Origin: JBLHGN01 sp047616325
GTDB lineage: Bacteria; Pseudomonadota; Gammaproteobacteria; Pseudomonadales; Cellvibrionaceae
Length of the DNA: 7,829 bases
Assembly: GCA_047616325.1 (NCBI GenBank)
Contig: JBLHGN010000171.1
Location: forward strand, 1 to 7,829
Reading direction: 5' to 3'
The stretch's first letter is position 1, and each line of letters opens with the position of its first letter. Position numbers and translations under genes: made by a program. This document shows positions 7,062 through 7,829 of the stretch, one piece after another. The notes beneath the pieces are model-generated. The model saw only the letters and a program-made list of their open reading frames with translations. It made no database searches and had not been told where the DNA came from.

Positions 7062-7829
7062 GCAATTATTCTATAGTGGCCATTTTTTGTTGTTTTAACA
7101 GTGTTTTTTAGCGTTTTTCTGTGGAAAGTGGCTGCCCTAATAATGATAGAATGGAAAGTTACAGTTGAGCTGCCAATAGAACACTTAAATAGAGGGGGTA
7201 GATGAAGCCATTTGGTTGTAAAATGAACATAGTGGAAAATTTTAGAAGATATATATGTAACTTTGCATGTCAATTAATTCTTGCGTCTTCCCTTAGCTTG
7301 CGATGAAGGTTGTCTGGCCGAAAGTTGCCGATGAAAACGACCGAGAAAGCGCAGAAAATTTACCGCGCTACGCATGTAAATTTATCCCAGGCCCCAATTC
7401 AAACACAAATCAAAAAGAAAAATCAATAATACCCGTCCACTCAAACTTGCTGGATTAGTTGCATTGAATAAATACGCCAGCATCGTAAAGCAACAAGGTG
7501 AATGCATACTGTTTTTGCGGATGCGACACCAGCGTTTGGAGTATAATCCAGCTAAATCGTCAATCCTTACTTTCTGGCTCCTCGCTATCAGGCATGGGTA
7601 ATAGGGTGTAATCCCGCCCTAATTGCCTTACTGAGCGATCCCATATAATTGATCAGAGCTACCCCAACCTGACTGTGGATCACATGAGGTATAGCTGATG
7701 TATTATTGATCGCAGGCCATTAACGACGGGGCTTCTGAAGGAGCAAGCAGCCTGACTTAAGCAGTAAAAAATTGAGATAGGGGCAGAATCGATCAAAATA
7801 TTGTCGCCGTCGGTTATCTAGTTCGATGG
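7062..7829. other. No identifiable gene; short open stretches only
   Basis: Nothing here is recognisable as a known gene, RNA or mobile element end. On the plus strand, a 34-codon frame (7202-7306, preceded by GAGGGGG) overlaps by ATGA a 51-codon frame (7303-7458, MKVVWPKVADENDRES...). On the minus strand there are a 33-codon frame (7274-7375), a stretch open to the right edge ending at 7720-7722 (FDRFCPYLNFLLLKSG), and one ending at 7560-7562 with a natural-looking tail LLPMPDSEEPESKD. The last two may be pieces of a dead gene entering from the right. None is long enough to call. Confidence 0.4.

Noticed and set aside
1..7829. CRISPR arrays, tRNA or rRNA genes, toxin-antitoxin or defence modules
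   Set aside because: I looked for regular spaced repeats, cloverleaf-like sequences and familiar motifs on both strands and found none.

Overview
The window looks like a decaying carbohydrate-degradation region of a gammaproteobacterium. The degraded genes most resemble those of marine plant-polysaccharide degraders of the Saccharophagus/Teredinibacter/Cellvibrio type; this placement is inference from protein style only. Two genes are intact: a conserved protein of unknown function (2589-3218, +) and a serine esterase (3287-4063, -). The other recognisable genes are all broken by nonsense codons, frameshifts or deletions.

Layout: (1) 3-1097 (+) is the C-terminal part of a family GH3 beta-glucosidase pseudogene that enters from the left edge and ends at a near-ideal intrinsic terminator (1116-1148). 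(2) 1190-2077 (-) is a GH1 beta-glucosidase / 6-phospho-beta-glucosidase pseudogene. It converges on GH3, keeps both catalytic glutamates, and has lost its N-terminus and a central block. (3) 2078-2588 holds orphan reading-frame pieces I could not identify. (4) 2589-3218 and 3287-4063 are the two intact genes, convergent and about 70 bp apart. (5) 4064-4674 is AT-rich and gene-free. It carries the likely esterase promoter, a 17-bp tandem repeat and the leader of the next gene. (6) 4675 to about 5466 (+) is a secreted protein with a family 6 carbohydrate-binding module, broken in the signal peptide, at a conserved Trp and in the linker. (7) 5451-7049 (-) is a heavily degraded ISAzo13-type DDE transposase abutting the broken end of the CBM6 gene. 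Inside it lies a 37-bp near-perfect palindrome. (8) 7050-7829 has no gene I can name, only short open stretches.

Read together, an oligosaccharide-hydrolysing set (GH3, GH1) and a secreted binding or hydrolase protein have been lost, with an insertion sequence involved at one of them, while two unrelated genes are still under selection. Stops of all three types occur, and the intact genes carry none, so neither recoding nor general poor sequence quality explains the damage. I found no new defence, CRISPR, RNA or biosynthetic system. The items most worth checking are the intact unknown protein, the signal-peptide extension on the esterase, and the palindrome that seems to have arisen by local inverted copying inside the dead transposase.
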